DNA of 64,000 nt from Brevundimonas naejangsanensis (GCF_003627995.1 NZ_CP032707.1:2904501-2968500); one strand, 5' to 3'. Counted from the stretch's first letter, positions 48,804-58,535 are shown. Numbers and translations are program-made. Notes: a model not told the origin generated them from the letters alone.

Positions 48804-49367
48804 CTAGGGAGCCGTCAGCAGGACAAAACGCGTCCGGTTATCGCTGCAATCCTGCAGATCGTTGCGCAGAACCGTCAGCCCATAGACCTCGGCCGCGCGG
48901 GCGGGCGCCACGGCGGCGCGGGTCAGGTCGCCCGCCTCGGCCACGGCGGCGGCGGCGCCCCCGGTGTCGAACACCTCGACCGGAGTGATCTTCATCTCGG
49001 CCAGGGCGATGGAGCATTGCTGCAGGGCCACGGGGTGGCTTTCCGCCGTCTTGACGTCCGTCAGCCGCGCGCCCGGCAGACCCAGCAGGGCCAGGCGGAT
49101 CGGCCGCCAGGCCTCGCTGACCACCCTCAGCCCGGCCTCGCGCACCAGGGTGGCGGCGGGCTCGACCACGCCCACGGTCGAGTTCTCGACCGGAATCAGG
49201 GCGCTCTGGCAATCGCCGCGCAGCAGGGCGTTGATCGCCCCTTCGAACGTCTCATAGCCGACCGCCTCGTCCCACGGACGCAGGTCGAGGCAGGCCTCGT
49301 GGCTGAAGGCGCCCGGCGCGCCCTGATAAGCGACGCAGCCGGGCCCCGTTTCAGCCTCGGCGGTCAT
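48804..49367 (-). CDS. pheA: Prephenate dehydratase without ACT domain
   Basis: Converts prephenate to phenylpyruvate for Phe synthesis. 187 residues: [36 protein letters not shown], and the catalytic DNRTRFVLL near the C-terminus, where the protein stops. The regulatory ACT domain that usually follows (about 80-90 residues) is absent, so Phe feedback at this enzyme is unlikely. ATG 49367 overlaps the DAHP synthase stop (ATGA). Confidence 0.88.
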   Translation of the reverse strand: MTAEAETGPGCVAYQGAPGAFSHEACLDLRPWDEAVGYETFEGAINALLRGDCQSALIPVENSTVGVVEPAATLVREAGLRVVSEAWRPIRLALLGLPGARLTDVKTAESHPVALQQCSIALAEMKITPVEVFDTGGAAAAVAEAGDLTRAAVAPARAAEVYGLTVLRNDLQDCSDNRTRFVLLTAP

Positions 49368-50734
49368 GCGGCCTCGGCGCGCGCCAGACGACCGGCCTTG
49401 AGCCGCTCGGCCACCAGGAAGGCCAGCTCCAGCGCCTGGTCGGCGTTCAGGCGCGGGTCGCAATGGGTGTGATAGCGGCTGGACAGGTCATCCTCGGTCA
49501 CCGCCTGGGCGCCGCCCAGGCATTCGGTGACGTTCTGGCCGGTCATCTCCAGGTGGACGCCGCCGGGGTGGACGCCCTCGGCCTCGGCCACGTCGATGAA
49601 GGTGCGGACCTCGCCCATGACGCGGTCGAACGGCCGCGTCTTGTAGCCGTTGGCGGCCTTCAGCGTATTGCCGTGCATCGGGTCGATCGACCAGATGACG
49701 CGCTTGCCCGCCGCCTTCACCGCCCGCATCAGGCCCGGCAGGCGGTCGCCCACCTTGTCGTGACCGAAGCGGCCGATCAGGGTCAAGCGGCCCGGGATAT
49801 TGTTCGGGTTCAGGGCGTCGATCAGCGGCAGCAGGTCGTCGGCCGTCATGGTAGGCCCGCACTTCACCCCGATGGGGTTGGAGATGCCGCGCATGAACTC
49901 GATGTGGGCGCCGTCCAGCTGGCGGGTGCGCTCGCCGATCCACAGCATGTGGGCCGAGGTATCGAACCATTCGCCCGACGCCCCGTCCAGGCGCGTCAGC
50001 GCGCTCTCGACGTTCAGCAGCAGGGCTTCGTGGCTGGTGAAGACCTCGACCCGCGACAAGTCGGGATGGGTCTCGGGCGTGACGCCGACCGCCTCCATGA
50101 AGGCCAGGGCCTCGGTGATCTTGTCGGCCAGCTCGCGATAGGCCGCGCCCGCGCCGTGGTCGGCGAAGCCCAGGGTCCAGCGGTGGATGTTGTACAGGTC
50201 GGCGTAGCCCCCGCCCGCGAAGGCGCGCAGCAGGTTCAGCGTGGACGCCGACTGGTTATAGGCGCGGATCAGCCGCTGCGGATCGGGCGTGCGCTCTTCC
50301 GGGGTGAAGCCCATGCCGTTGATGATGTCGCCGCGATAGGACGGCAGCTCGACCCCGCCGATCTCCTCGACCGGCGACGAGCGCGGCTTGGCGAACTGGC
50401 CGGCGATGCGGCCGACCTTCACCACCGGCTTGCGGCCGGCGAAGGTCAGCACCACCGCCATCTGCAGGATCAGGCGGAAGGTGTCGCGGATGTTGTCGGT
50501 CGAGAACTCCTTGAAGCTCTCGGCGCAGTCGCCGCCCTGCAGCAGGAAGGCCTCGCCCGCCTCGACCTGGGCCAGATGGCTGGTAAGCTTGCGCGCCTCG
50601 CCCGCAAAGACGAGGGGCGGCATGGCGCGCAGCTCGTCTTCGACGCGCGCCAGTTCGGCGGCGTCCGGATAGTCCGTCGGCATATGCAGGACGGGCTTGT
50701 TTCTCCAGGATTCGGGGGTCCAGCGCTTACTCAT
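49364..50734 (-). CDS. Class II 3-deoxy-7-phosphoheptulonate synthase
   Basis: First step of the shikimate pathway (PEP plus erythrose 4-phosphate). 456 residues of the plant-like class II type: [46 protein letters not shown], and the metal-site [18 protein letters not shown]. Translationally coupled to prephenate dehydratase downstream. Confidence 0.94.
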   Translation of the reverse strand: MSKRWTPESWRNKPVLHMPTDYPDAAELARVEDELRAMPPLVFAGEARKLTSHLAQVEAGEAFLLQGGDCAESFKEFSTDNIRDTFRLILQMAVVLTFAGRKPVVKVGRIAGQFAKPRSSPVEEIGGVELPSYRGDIINGMGFTPEERTPDPQRLIRAYNQSASTLNLLRAFAGGGYADLYNIHRWTLGFADHGAGAAYRELADKITEALAFMEAVGVTPETHPDLSRVEVFTSHEALLLNVESALTRLDGASGEWFDTSAHMLWIGERTRQLDGAHIEFMRGISNPIGVKCGPTMTADDLLPLIDALNPNNIPGRLTLIGRFGHDKVGDRLPGLMRAVKAAGKRVIWSIDPMHGNTLKAANGYKTRPFDRVMGEVRTFIDVAEAEGVHPGGVHLEMTGQNVTECLGGAQAVTEDDLSSRYHTHCDPRLNADQALELAFLVAERLKAGRLARAEAA

Positions 50735-50785
50735 TTCGCCAAGATAGGCTTTTCGGCGATCTGGAACAACAAACCTTGCAGAAAT

Positions 50786-51844
50786 TCAGCCGATCAGCGG
50801 TTTCCATGCCTCGCTTTCGGGCAAGGGCGCGAACAGGGCGTCGATCTGGGCGTCGGAAACCGTCGAAAGTTCGGCCGGCGACCACTTCGGCGCATTGTCC
50901 TTGTCGATGATGACGGCGCGCACGCCCTCCTGGAAATCGTGCGTCTGCACGATCCGGCCGCCCAGGGCGTATTCCATCGCCATATTGTCGGCGAAGTCGT
51001 TCAGCGTCGCCCCGGTGCGAATCTGGCGCAGCGATACCTTCAGCGACTGCGGCGACTTGGTCTTCAAGATGTCGAGCTGCTTCAGCGCCCAGTCCGAGCC
51101 GTCGGCTTGGAGGGCGGCCAAGATCGCCTCGACCGTGTCGAAGGCGAACAGCCGGTCGATGGCCTCGCGATGCGCGTCCAGCGGCGCCTCTTCCGGGTCG
51201 GTCGGACAGGCGTAGCGGTCAGCCTCTTCCAGCGGGTTGGCCGGATTGGACAGCAGCGCCGCCTTGAGCCCGTCCAGGTCGATGCTCGGCACGTAATGGG
51301 TGTGGATGCCCAGGGCCACCGTATCCGCCGCCTTCAACCGCGCGCCCGTCAGCGCCAGCCACACGCCCGTCTGCCCCGGCAGGCGCGGCAGGAACCAGCC
51401 GCCGCCCACGTCGGGGAACAGGCCGATGCCGGTCTCGGGCATGGCGTAGGTGGTGCGCTCGGTGGCGATGCGGACATCGGCCGGTTCGCTGATGCCCACG
51501 CCGCCGCCCATGACGATGCCGTCCACCACCGCCGTGATCGGCTTGGGATAGACGAACATCAGATGGTTCAGCTGATACTCGGCCTTGAAGAAGGCCTTGG
51601 CCTCGGACGCGTCCCCTGCCCCGCTCTCGGCGATCATGCGGATGTCGCCCCCGGCGCAGAAACCGCGCTCGCCCGCATGGTCGACGAGGACCGACTGAAC
51701 CTCATCATCCGCACGCCACGCCAGCAGGGCCTCGATCATCGCCTCGCACATGGCACGGTTCAGGGCGTGGATCGCCTTGGGCCGGTTCAGGGTGATGCGG
51801 CCGACACCGTTTTCGATGCGGGTGATGACTTCGGCTTCGCTCAT
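50786..51844 (-). CDS. 3-hydroxyisobutyryl-CoA hydrolase / enoyl-CoA hydratase family
   Basis: 352 residues from ATG 51844. Crotonase fold: NRPKAIHALNRAM, GFCAGGDIRMI, VVDGIVMGGGVGI oxyanion loop, PETGIGLFPDVGG. The long C-terminal half (NPLEEADRYACPTD..., FQEGVRAVIIDKDNAPKW) is the mark of HIBYL-CoA hydrolases in valine breakdown. It overlaps the upstream acyl-CoA dehydrogenase by ATGA, supporting a valine pathway. Confidence 0.9.
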   Translation of the reverse strand: MSEAEVITRIENGVGRITLNRPKAIHALNRAMCEAMIEALLAWRADDEVQSVLVDHAGERGFCAGGDIRMIAESGAGDASEAKAFFKAEYQLNHLMFVYPKPITAVVDGIVMGGGVGISEPADVRIATERTTYAMPETGIGLFPDVGGGWFLPRLPGQTGVWLALTGARLKAADTVALGIHTHYVPSIDLDGLKAALLSNPANPLEEADRYACPTDPEEAPLDAHREAIDRLFAFDTVEAILAALQADGSDWALKQLDILKTKSPQSLKVSLRQIRTGATLNDFADNMAMEYALGGRIVQTHDFQEGVRAVIIDKDNAPKWSPAELSTVSDAQIDALFAPLPESEAWKPLIG

Positions 51845-52977
51845 TTCGCCAGCTCCCGCGCGATGATCACCCGCATGATCTCGTTCGTGCCTTCCAGGAT
51901 GCGGTGGACCCGCAGGTCGCGCACGATCCGCTCCAGCGGATAGTCCTTCAGGTAGCCGTAGCCGCCGTGCAGCTGCAGCGCCTGATCGGCGATCTGGAAG
52001 CAGGCGTCGGTGGTCAGGCGCTTGGCCATGGCGCACCATTTGGTCTTTTCCGGGTGGCCCGTGTCGATGGCCCAGGCGCCGCGCAGCACCATCAGGCGGG
52101 CGGCCTCAAGGTCCGTGGCCATGTCCGCCAGCTCGAACTGGGTGTTCTGGAACTGGCCGATCGCCTGACCGAACTGCTTGCGGCCCGCGACGTATTCCTG
52201 AGCCGTCTCCAGCGCCAGACGCGCCCCGCCCAGCGAGCAGGCGGCGATGTTAAGGCGCCCGCCGTCCAGGCCGGCCATGGCGTATTTGAAGCCCGCGCCT
52301 TCCTCGCCCACCAGATTGGCGACCGGCACGCTACAGTCGTCAAAGCTGACCACGGCGGTCGGCTGGGCGTTCCAGCCCATCTTCTTCTCATTGGCGCCGA
52401 ACGACAGACCCGGCGTCCCCGCCTCAACCACGAGGGTCGAGATGCCCTTCGGCCCCTCGCCGCCCGTACGAACCATGACGACATAGACGTCGGACGTCCC
52501 CGCGCCCGAAATGAAGGCCTTGGATCCGTTCAGCACATAGTGGTCGCCATCGCGCACCGCCGTCGTCCGCAGCGCCGCCGCGTCCGAGCCCGAGCCCGGC
52601 TCGGTCAGGCAGTAGCTGGCGATCTTCTCCATCCCGACCAGCGACGGCACGAAGCGCGCCCGCAGTTCGGCCGAACCGAAGCTGTCGATCATCCATGTCG
52701 CCATGTTGTGGATCGAGATGAAGGCCGCCGTCGCCACATCGCCGCGCGACAGCTCCTCGAAGATCAGCGCCGCCTCGACCCGGCCCAGGCCCATGCCGCC
52801 GTGCTCCTCGCCCGTATAGATGCCGGCGAAGCCCATCTCGGCGGCAGCCTTCAGCACGTCGACCGGGAAATGCTTGTCCTCGTCCCAGCGGGCCGAGTGC
52901 GGCGCCAGTTCGGCGTCGGCGAAGGCGCGGGCCGCGTCCTGGATGGCGCGTTGATCGTCGTTGAGGGCGAAGTCCAT
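51841..52977 (-). CDS. Acyl-CoA dehydrogenase, isobutyryl-CoA type
   Basis: 378 residues from ATG 52977. FAD enzyme with ASYCLTEPGSGSDAAALRTTA, GSKAFISGAGTSDVYVVMVRTG, and a C-terminal HGGYGYLKDYPLERIVRDLRVH carrying the Arg/Asp contacts, ending EGTNEIMRVIIAREL. Coupling to a hydroxyisobutyryl-CoA hydrolase points to isobutyryl-CoA (ACAD8-like); the exact chain specificity is inferred. Confidence 0.88.
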   Translation of the reverse strand: MDFALNDDQRAIQDAARAFADAELAPHSARWDEDKHFPVDVLKAAAEMGFAGIYTGEEHGGMGLGRVEAALIFEELSRGDVATAAFISIHNMATWMIDSFGSAELRARFVPSLVGMEKIASYCLTEPGSGSDAAALRTTAVRDGDHYVLNGSKAFISGAGTSDVYVVMVRTGGEGPKGISTLVVEAGTPGLSFGANEKKMGWNAQPTAVVSFDDCSVPVANLVGEEGAGFKYAMAGLDGGRLNIAACSLGGARLALETAQEYVAGRKQFGQAIGQFQNTQFELADMATDLEAARLMVLRGAWAIDTGHPEKTKWCAMAKRLTTDACFQIADQALQLHGGYGYLKDYPLERIVRDLRVHRILEGTNEIMRVIIARELAK

Positions 52978-53070
52978 GGAAGCTCCCGAGTCTGGTCTGC
53001 CCTCTGACGGGGCGTTCGCGGCGCTTCTAACGGGTGCCGGCGCGCGCGTCACCCCGCGCGACCCTTCCCT

Positions 53071-53231
53071 TCTTTCGTCATCCTCCGACGGAGCGCAGCG
53101 GAGATCGGGGGACCCCGCGGCGCCCGTCAGGGCGAAAGGCCCACGCGCGTCGCTCGCAGCAAGGATCGCCTTCGGCGCCGCTGGGTCCCCCGGTCGCGCC
53201 GCTTCGCGGCTTGCCGGAGGATGACGAAAGA
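53071..53231. repeat. Palindromic element, family C
   Basis: 161 bp with a 17-bp terminal inverted repeat (TCTTTCGTCATCCTCCG) and a second inner pair around GGGGGACCC / GGGTCCCCC. It forms a nested long palindrome with no ORF, and fills most of the 301-bp gap between the acyl-CoA dehydrogenase and hemB starts. Confidence 0.8.
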
Positions 53232-53278
53232 GAGGGGCGTATTTTGCCTCTCCCTCCGCTTTGTTTTAAGCCGCGCTC

Positions 53279-54280
53279 ATGACCATGCCCTTCCAGCCCG
53301 CCGCCTTCCCCTACGCCCGCCCGCGTCGCCTGCGTTCGCAGCCGTGGGTGCGCCGTCTGGTCGCCGAGACGACCTTGACGCCGGCCGACCTGATCTGGCC
53401 GCTGATCGTCCACGACGGCCCTGAAGACCGTCAGCCCGTCGCCTCCATGCCGGGCGTCTTCCGCCTGTCGCCCAAGGAGGCCGCCAAGGCCGCTGTCGAG
53501 GCGCGCGACCTGGGCATCCCGATGGTCGCCCTGTTCCCGAACGTGAACGACAGCCTCAAGGACGCCGTCGGCACGGCCGCCAGCGACCCGGACGGCCTGA
53601 TCCCCGACTGCATCCGCGCCATCAAGGACGCCGCGCCCGAGATCGGCGTCATGACCGACGTGGCGCTGGACTGCTACACCGACCACGGCCACGACGGCGT
53701 TCTGGAGAACGGTCGCATCGTCAACGACCCGACCTTGGAGCGGCTGGCCGAGCAGGCCTTCATCCATGCCCACGCCGGCGCCGACGCCGTGGCCCCATCC
53801 GACATGATGGACGGCCGCGTCCAGGCCATCCGCGAGGCGCTGGAGGCCAACGGCCTCAGCGACACCCTGATCATCAGCTACGCGGCCAAATACGCCTCAG
53901 CCTTCTACGGCCCCTATCGCGACGCCGTGGGCTCGTCCAAGTCGCTGACCGGCGACAAGAAGACCTATCAGATGGACTTCGCCAACGCCGAAGAGGCCCT
54001 GCGCGAAGTGGCGATGGACCTGTCGGAAGGCGCCGACGCCCTGATCGTCAAGCCGGGCCTGCCCTACCTGGATATCGTCCGCCTGGTCTCGCAGACCTTC
54101 AAGGTGCCGACCTTCGCCTATCAGGTGTCCGGCGAGTACGCGATGATGCAGGCCGCCTTCGCCAACGGCTGGCTGGACCCGGATCGCGCCATCCTGGAAA
54201 GCCTGCACGCCTTCAAGCGCGCGGGGGCCTCGGGCGTCATCAGCTACTTCGCGCCGCAAGCCGCGCGGATGATGGGCTGA
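53279..54280 (+). CDS. hemB: Delta-aminolevulinic acid dehydratase
   Basis: Joins two ALA molecules to porphobilinogen for heme. 333 residues. Schiff-base lysines in SYAAKYASAFYGP and ALIVKPGLPYL. The metal loop reads DVALDCYTDHGHDG, lacking the triple-Cys zinc site, so it is of the magnesium type common in alphaproteobacteria. ATG 53279 or 53285. Confidence 0.95.
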   Translation: MTMPFQPAAFPYARPRRLRSQPWVRRLVAETTLTPADLIWPLIVHDGPEDRQPVASMPGVFRLSPKEAAKAAVEARDLGIPMVALFPNVNDSLKDAVGTAASDPDGLIPDCIRAIKDAAPEIGVMTDVALDCYTDHGHDGVLENGRIVNDPTLERLAEQAFIHAHAGADAVAPSDMMDGRVQAIREALEANGLSDTLIISYAAKYASAFYGPYRDAVGSSKSLTGDKKTYQMDFANAEEALREVAMDLSEGADALIVKPGLPYLDIVRLVSQTFKVPTFAYQVSGEYAMMQAAFANGWLDPDRAILESLHAFKRAGASGVISYFAPQAARMMG

Positions 54281-54287
54281 CCGCTTT

Positions 54288-54429
54288 CCTTCTCCCCTTG
54301 TGGGAGAAGGTGGACGGCGAAGCCGGACGGATGAGGGGTTGCGGGACCTTCAACGCGCTCCTTCATCCAGCGTTGAGAGACCCCTCATCCGGCCCTGACG
54401 AGCCACCCTTCTCCCACAAGGGGAGAAGG
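54288..54429. repeat. Palindromic element, family A, copy 2
   Basis: 142 bp, same terminal inverted repeat as copy 1 with one extra base in the right arm. The interior is nearly identical to copy 3. It lies between two convergent genes, 7 bp after hemB and 5 bp before the reductase stop. Confidence 0.85.
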
Positions 54430-54434
54430 AAGCG

Positions 54435-54938
54435 TCACGCCGTCGGATCGACGGCCTTGCCGTACTGGCCGCGGAAATAGGTCAAGGCGTCCCCCGGCCG
54501 GGTGTCGAACGCCTCGACCTGGCCGACGATGACTAGGTGGTCGCCCATGACGATGCGGTCGTGGGTGCGGCAGCTCAGGCGGGTCACGGCGTTCAGCAGG
54601 CGCGGCGGCGCGGGATCGTCCACCGCGAATTCGTCGTCCGACAGGCGGCACACGCCCCAGGCGAAGCGGTCGGACATGGCCTGGTCCTCGACCGGCAGCA
54701 TATGGACGGCGAAGCAGTCGGCGCCGGCGAAGGCGTCGTGGCGGTCGGACTTCACGTCCAGGCACCACAGCACCAACGGCGGATCCAGCGACACCGAGGT
54801 GAAGCTGTTCACCGTGATCCCCAGCGGCCCCTCGGCCGTGTGGGCCGTGACCACGCAGACGCCGGTCGCGAAACCGCCCAACGCCCGGCGATAGGCGCGA
54901 GAGTCGAAATCGGCGGGGGAAGCGGACGCGTCGGACAT
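54435..54938 (-). CDS. Flavin reductase family protein
   Basis: 167 residues of the split-barrel FMN-binding flavin reductase fold: RRALGGFATGVCVVTAHTAEGPLG, NSFTSVSLDPPLVLWCLD, and HLVIVGQVEAF. Such proteins supply reduced FMN/FAD to partner monooxygenases; no partner is visible nearby. Confidence 0.87.
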   Translation of the reverse strand: MSDASASPADFDSRAYRRALGGFATGVCVVTAHTAEGPLGITVNSFTSVSLDPPLVLWCLDVKSDRHDAFAGADCFAVHMLPVEDQAMSDRFAWGVCRLSDDEFAVDDPAPPRLLNAVTRLSCRTHDRIVMGDHLVIVGQVEAFDTRPGDALTYFRGQYGKAVDPTA

Positions 54939-55048
54939 GGCCCTCAGCTAGGCCGTGCATGGCCGCGCGGCAAGGGCGCCTCGCAACCGCTTCTTAAGGC
55001 CCGCATGGGATTCAGGCTGAACGCATACGGTTAAGACGGACCCCGCCC

Positions 55049-55951
55049 ATGGCGCTGAACGATCGCCCGATCCTCATCAAGAAGGTGAAGAAGGTCTCCG
55101 GCGGCGGCCACCACGGCGGTGCCTGGAAGGTGGCCTACGCCGATTTCGTCACGGCCATGATGGCCTTCTTCCTGCTGATGTGGCTGATCAACACGACCGA
55201 CCCGGAGCAGAAGCGCGGCATCGCCGAATACTTCGCCCCGGCCAACGTCTCGGCCTCGACCTCGGGGTCGGGCGGCATCCTGGGCGGCACATCGCTGGGC
55301 GATTCCGAAGGGGCCAAGGGCGCGGGCTCCAACGCGGTCATCGAACAGCTGGCGCCCCAGGCCCCCGACGCCCCGCAGGACGCGGGTCAGAACTCCAACC
55401 TGGCCGCTGCCAGCGAAGCCGCCCTGCGCGCCGAGATCGCCCGCCGCGAGGCCGCCGACTTCGCCAGCGCCGCCGAAAGCCTGCGCCAGGCCATGCAGTC
55501 CATGCCGGAACTGGCCGAGCTGTCGAAACAGCTGATCATCGACCAGACGCCCGAGGGCCTGCGCATCCAGCTGGTCGACCAGGAAGGCCGCTCCATGTTC
55601 GAGAACGGCTCCTCGCGCCCGAACGCCCGCGCCCAGCTGCTGCTGCGCGCCGTGGCCAAGGTGATCAACCGCCTGCCCAACCGCATCTCCATCAGCGGCC
55701 ACACCAGCGCCGTCGCCGGCTCCAGCCGCGCCAGCAGCCCCGGCGACTGGCCCCTGTCCTCGGCCCGCGCCGACGCCTCGCGCCTGACGCTGCAGGGCGC
55801 GGGCGTGAACGCCGACCGGGTCTATTCCGTGGCGGGCAAGGCGGGGTCCGACCCCCTCTATCCCGACGACCCCTCGCTGGCGGGCAACCGCCGCATCGCC
55901 ATCGTCCTGCTGCGCGAGGCCCCGGTCCTGCCCACCGACACCAGCCTTTGA
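55049..55951 (+). CDS. motB: Flagellar motor stator protein MotB
   Basis: 300 residues. Short cytoplasmic start with ILIKKVKKVSGGGHHGG, single membrane helix with the proton-carrying Asp in WKVAYADFVTAMMAFFLLMW, plug region, and a C-terminal OmpA-like peptidoglycan-binding domain (ISISGHTSA, LSSARADASRLTL, GNRRIAIVLL). motA is not adjacent, as in Caulobacter. Confidence 0.93.
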   Translation: MALNDRPILIKKVKKVSGGGHHGGAWKVAYADFVTAMMAFFLLMWLINTTDPEQKRGIAEYFAPANVSASTSGSGGILGGTSLGDSEGAKGAGSNAVIEQLAPQAPDAPQDAGQNSNLAAASEAALRAEIARREAADFASAAESLRQAMQSMPELAELSKQLIIDQTPEGLRIQLVDQEGRSMFENGSSRPNARAQLLLRAVAKVINRLPNRISISGHTSAVAGSSRASSPGDWPLSSARADASRLTLQGAGVNADRVYSVAGKAGSDPLYPDDPSLAGNRRIAIVLLREAPVLPTDTSL

Positions 55952-56063
55952 CGCCTCGGCGTTAGGTCGACCTTGCGAAATCCTCTCCTTGGGCGCCAAA
56001 TCAAGGACATGAGCCACCGCGCGCCTGATCATTATCGCCAGAGCGGGAAACGGAACTGACGCC

Positions 56064-56795
56064 GTGACCCAGCACTTCTTCTCGCGCCAGCTTCGCTTCT
56101 TCATGACGGCCAGCGCGCCCTGCCCCTATCTGCCGGGTCAGTTCGAGCGCAAGGTCTTCGCCAACCTGCCGTTCAGCGACGGGGCCGACGTCAACGACGC
56201 CCTGACCCAGGCCGGTTTCCGTCGCAGCCAGAACATCGCCTATCGTCCGGCGTGCGAGGCCTGCATCGCCTGCGTCTCGGTGCGCATTCCGGTGGCGGAT
56301 TTCCAGCCCTCGCGCTCGCGCCGCCGTATCCTGGCCCGCAACGCCGACCTGTCGCGCGACCTGGTCGAGGCCGAGGCGACGATGGAGCAGTTCGACCTGC
56401 TGCGCCGCTACCTGACCGCCCGCCACCCCGGCGGCGGCATGAGCGACATGGGCTGGCTGGACTATGTCTCCATGGTCGAGGACACGGCCGTGCGCACCCA
56501 TCTGATCGAATACCGCCTGACCAGCCAAGACGACGGCCCCGGCCGCCTGGTCGGCGTCAGCCTGACCGACCTGCTGCACGACGGCCTGTCGATGGTCTAC
56601 AGCTTCTTCGACCCGGATCTGGAGCGCCGCAGCCTGGGCCGCTTCGCCATCCTGGACCATCTGCGCCAGGCCGAGACGGCGGGCCTGCCGTATGTGTATC
56701 TGGGCTACTGGGTCCAGGGCTCGCCCAAGATGGACTACAAGGCAGAGTTCCGCCCGCTTGAGGCGTTGCGCCCCTGGGGCTGGGAGCGCCTCTAA
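56064..56795 (+). CDS. Aminoacyl-tRNA-protein transferase (Bpt/Ate family)
   Basis: Attaches Leu or Arg from tRNA to N-degron protein ends for ClpS/ClpAP degradation. 243 residues, GTG start at 56064. Cys motif CPYLPGQFERKVFANL, RPACEACIACVSVRIPV, and FFDPDLERRSLGRFAILDH. The alphaproteobacterial form is usually Bpt (leucyl to Asp/Glu ends). Confidence 0.92.
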   Translation: MTQHFFSRQLRFFMTASAPCPYLPGQFERKVFANLPFSDGADVNDALTQAGFRRSQNIAYRPACEACIACVSVRIPVADFQPSRSRRRILARNADLSRDLVEAEATMEQFDLLRRYLTARHPGGGMSDMGWLDYVSMVEDTAVRTHLIEYRLTSQDDGPGRLVGVSLTDLLHDGLSMVYSFFDPDLERRSLGRFAILDHLRQAETAGLPYVYLGYWVQGSPKMDYKAEFRPLEALRPWGWERL

Positions 56796-56798
56796 CGC

Positions 56799-56940
56799 CC
56801 TTCTCCCCTTGTGGGAGAAGGTGGCAGGCGAAGCCTGACGGATGAGGGGTTGCGGGACCTTCAACTCGCAACCTGCTCCTAGCGTTGAGAGACCCCTCAT
56901 CCGGCCCTGACGGGCCACCTTCTCCCACAAGGGGAGAAGG
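56799..56940. repeat. Palindromic element, family A, copy 3
   Basis: 142 bp with the exact 26-bp terminal inverted repeat. It lies between convergent genes, 3 bp from the ate stop and 2 bp from the htpX stop. The interior nearly matches copy 2. Confidence 0.85.
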
Positions 56941-56942
56941 GA

Positions 56943-57959
56943 TTAGGTCGTCGGCACGGCCGTGCCGGTCTGGCCCCACGGCCCGCCGTCCCGGCCGCCC
57001 GCGAACTTCACCAGCGCCGCGATCCGCTTCTCGATCGGTGGATGGGTCGCGAACAGGCCGGCGAAGTCCGCCTTGTCCGCCGTATTGTCCAGGAACAGGC
57101 CGCGCAGTTCGTCGGGCGCCTCGATCTTCGACTGGCCCGATACCTTGCGTAGCGCCGAGATCATGGCGTCCGGGTTCTTGGTCAGCTCCACCGCCCCGGC
57201 GTCCGCCACATATTCCCGCGTCCGCGACAGGGTCATGCGGATGATGGTCGCCAGGCCGAAGCCGATCACCCCGACGGCCAGGCCGATCAGGATCAGGGGC
57301 ATGGCGTTCTTGTTGTCCCGGCTGCGTCCGCCGCGCATATAGAACAGGCTGCGGAACACCAGTTCGGCCACCACGCTGATGATCCCCGCGAAGATCGAGG
57401 CGATCACCATGGTCCGCACGTCCTTGTTGATGACGTGGGTCAGCTCATGGGCCAGGACGCATTCCATCTCGTCGCGGCTCAGGGTCTGCATCAGGCCGCG
57501 CGTGACGGTGACGCTGTAGTTCCCTTCATGCAGGCCGGAGGCATAGGCGTTGAGCGACGGGCTCTCGATGATGCGCAGCGTCGGCGTGCGCAGCCCCCGC
57601 GAGATCGCCAGGTTTTCCAGCAGATTGTAGAGCTCCGGCTCGACCCGGCGCTCGACCTTCCTGGCCCCGGTCATGGCGTCGATCATCACCTGATTGCCGA
57701 AATAGGCGATGACGAACCAGACGCCCGCCACGACCAGCGCCGTCGGCACGGTCCAGCCCAGCATGGAGGCCGCCAGAGCCAGGTCCTGGCCCAGGTCGCC
57801 ACCCGAGTTGGACAGCAGACCGAAGCCCATCATCAGCACCTGGCTGCCGAACAGCAGGCCGACAAGCAGCACCGGAAACCCGGCCAGCAGGATCACCGAC
57901 CGGGTGTTGTTCTTCCAGATGTGGGTCTTGAGGCCGACGGCCTGACCGAAAACCGCCAT
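56943..57959 (-). CDS. M48-family membrane metalloprotease (HtpX-like)
   Basis: 338 residues with two N-terminal helices, zinc motif HELTH in VLAHELTHVINKD, two more helices (MVIASIFAGIISVVAELV, LILIGLAVGVIGFGLATII) and the third ligand region SRTREYVADAGAVELT. Degrades damaged membrane proteins. Preceded by lemA at 6 bp, a conserved pairing. The C-terminal cap THPPIEKRIAAL is typical. Confidence 0.92.
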   Translation of the reverse strand: MAVFGQAVGLKTHIWKNNTRSVILLAGFPVLLVGLLFGSQVLMMGFGLLSNSGGDLGQDLALAASMLGWTVPTALVVAGVWFVIAYFGNQVMIDAMTGARKVERRVEPELYNLLENLAISRGLRTPTLRIIESPSLNAYASGLHEGNYSVTVTRGLMQTLSRDEMECVLAHELTHVINKDVRTMVIASIFAGIISVVAELVFRSLFYMRGGRSRDNKNAMPLILIGLAVGVIGFGLATIIRMTLSRTREYVADAGAVELTKNPDAMISALRKVSGQSKIEAPDELRGLFLDNTADKADFAGLFATHPPIEKRIAALVKFAGGRDGGPWGQTGTAVPTT

Positions 57960-57965
57960 TGGGGC

Positions 57966-58535
57966 TTAGAACTTCACCGTCGGCGGGGCCGCGTTCAGGC
58001 CCGCGCGCTCGCTCTCGCCCACGTCGAAGAAGGGCTTGTCCGAGCCGAAACCGAACATCCCGGCGAACAGGACGGTCGGGAACTGACGGCGCACGGCGTT
58101 GAACTCGCTGACCGCATTGTTGAAGAAGCGGCGCGCGGCGGCCAGCTTGTTCTCGATGTCCGACAGGTCCATCTGCAGCTGCTGGAAGTTGGCGTTGGCC
58201 TTCAGGTCCGGATAGGCCTCCGACACGGCGAACAGGCGGCCCAGGGCGCCGGTCAGCATGTTCTCGGCCTGCACCTTGTCGTTGACGGTCGTGGCCCCAG
58301 CGGCGGCGGCCCGCGCCTGGGTCACGGCGTCCAGGGTGCCGCGCTCGTGCGTGGCGTAGCCCTTCACCGTCTCGACCAGATTGGGGATCAGGTCCTGACG
58401 CTGCTTCAACTGCACGTCGATGTCGGCGAACGACTGGTTCGCCGACTGGTCCAGCGCCACCAGGCGATTGTAGGCGCCGACCACGACGAACAGCAGAATG
58501 GCGACGATGACGCCGATGACGATCAGGGTGATCAT
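57966..58535 (-). CDS. lemA: LemA family protein
   Basis: 189 residues: one N-terminal membrane helix (LIVIGVIVAILLFVVVGAYN) then the helical LemA domain (RLVALDQSANQSFADIDVQLKQR split across helix 1, LIPNLVETVKGY, FNAVRRQFP). Function unknown but almost always next to M48 proteases, as here. Confidence 0.93.
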   Translation of the reverse strand: MITLIVIGVIVAILLFVVVGAYNRLVALDQSANQSFADIDVQLKQRQDLIPNLVETVKGYATHERGTLDAVTQARAAAAGATTVNDKVQAENMLTGALGRLFAVSEAYPDLKANANFQQLQMDLSDIENKLAAARRFFNNAVSEFNAVRRQFPTVLFAGMFGFGSDKPFFDVGESERAGLNAAPPTVKF

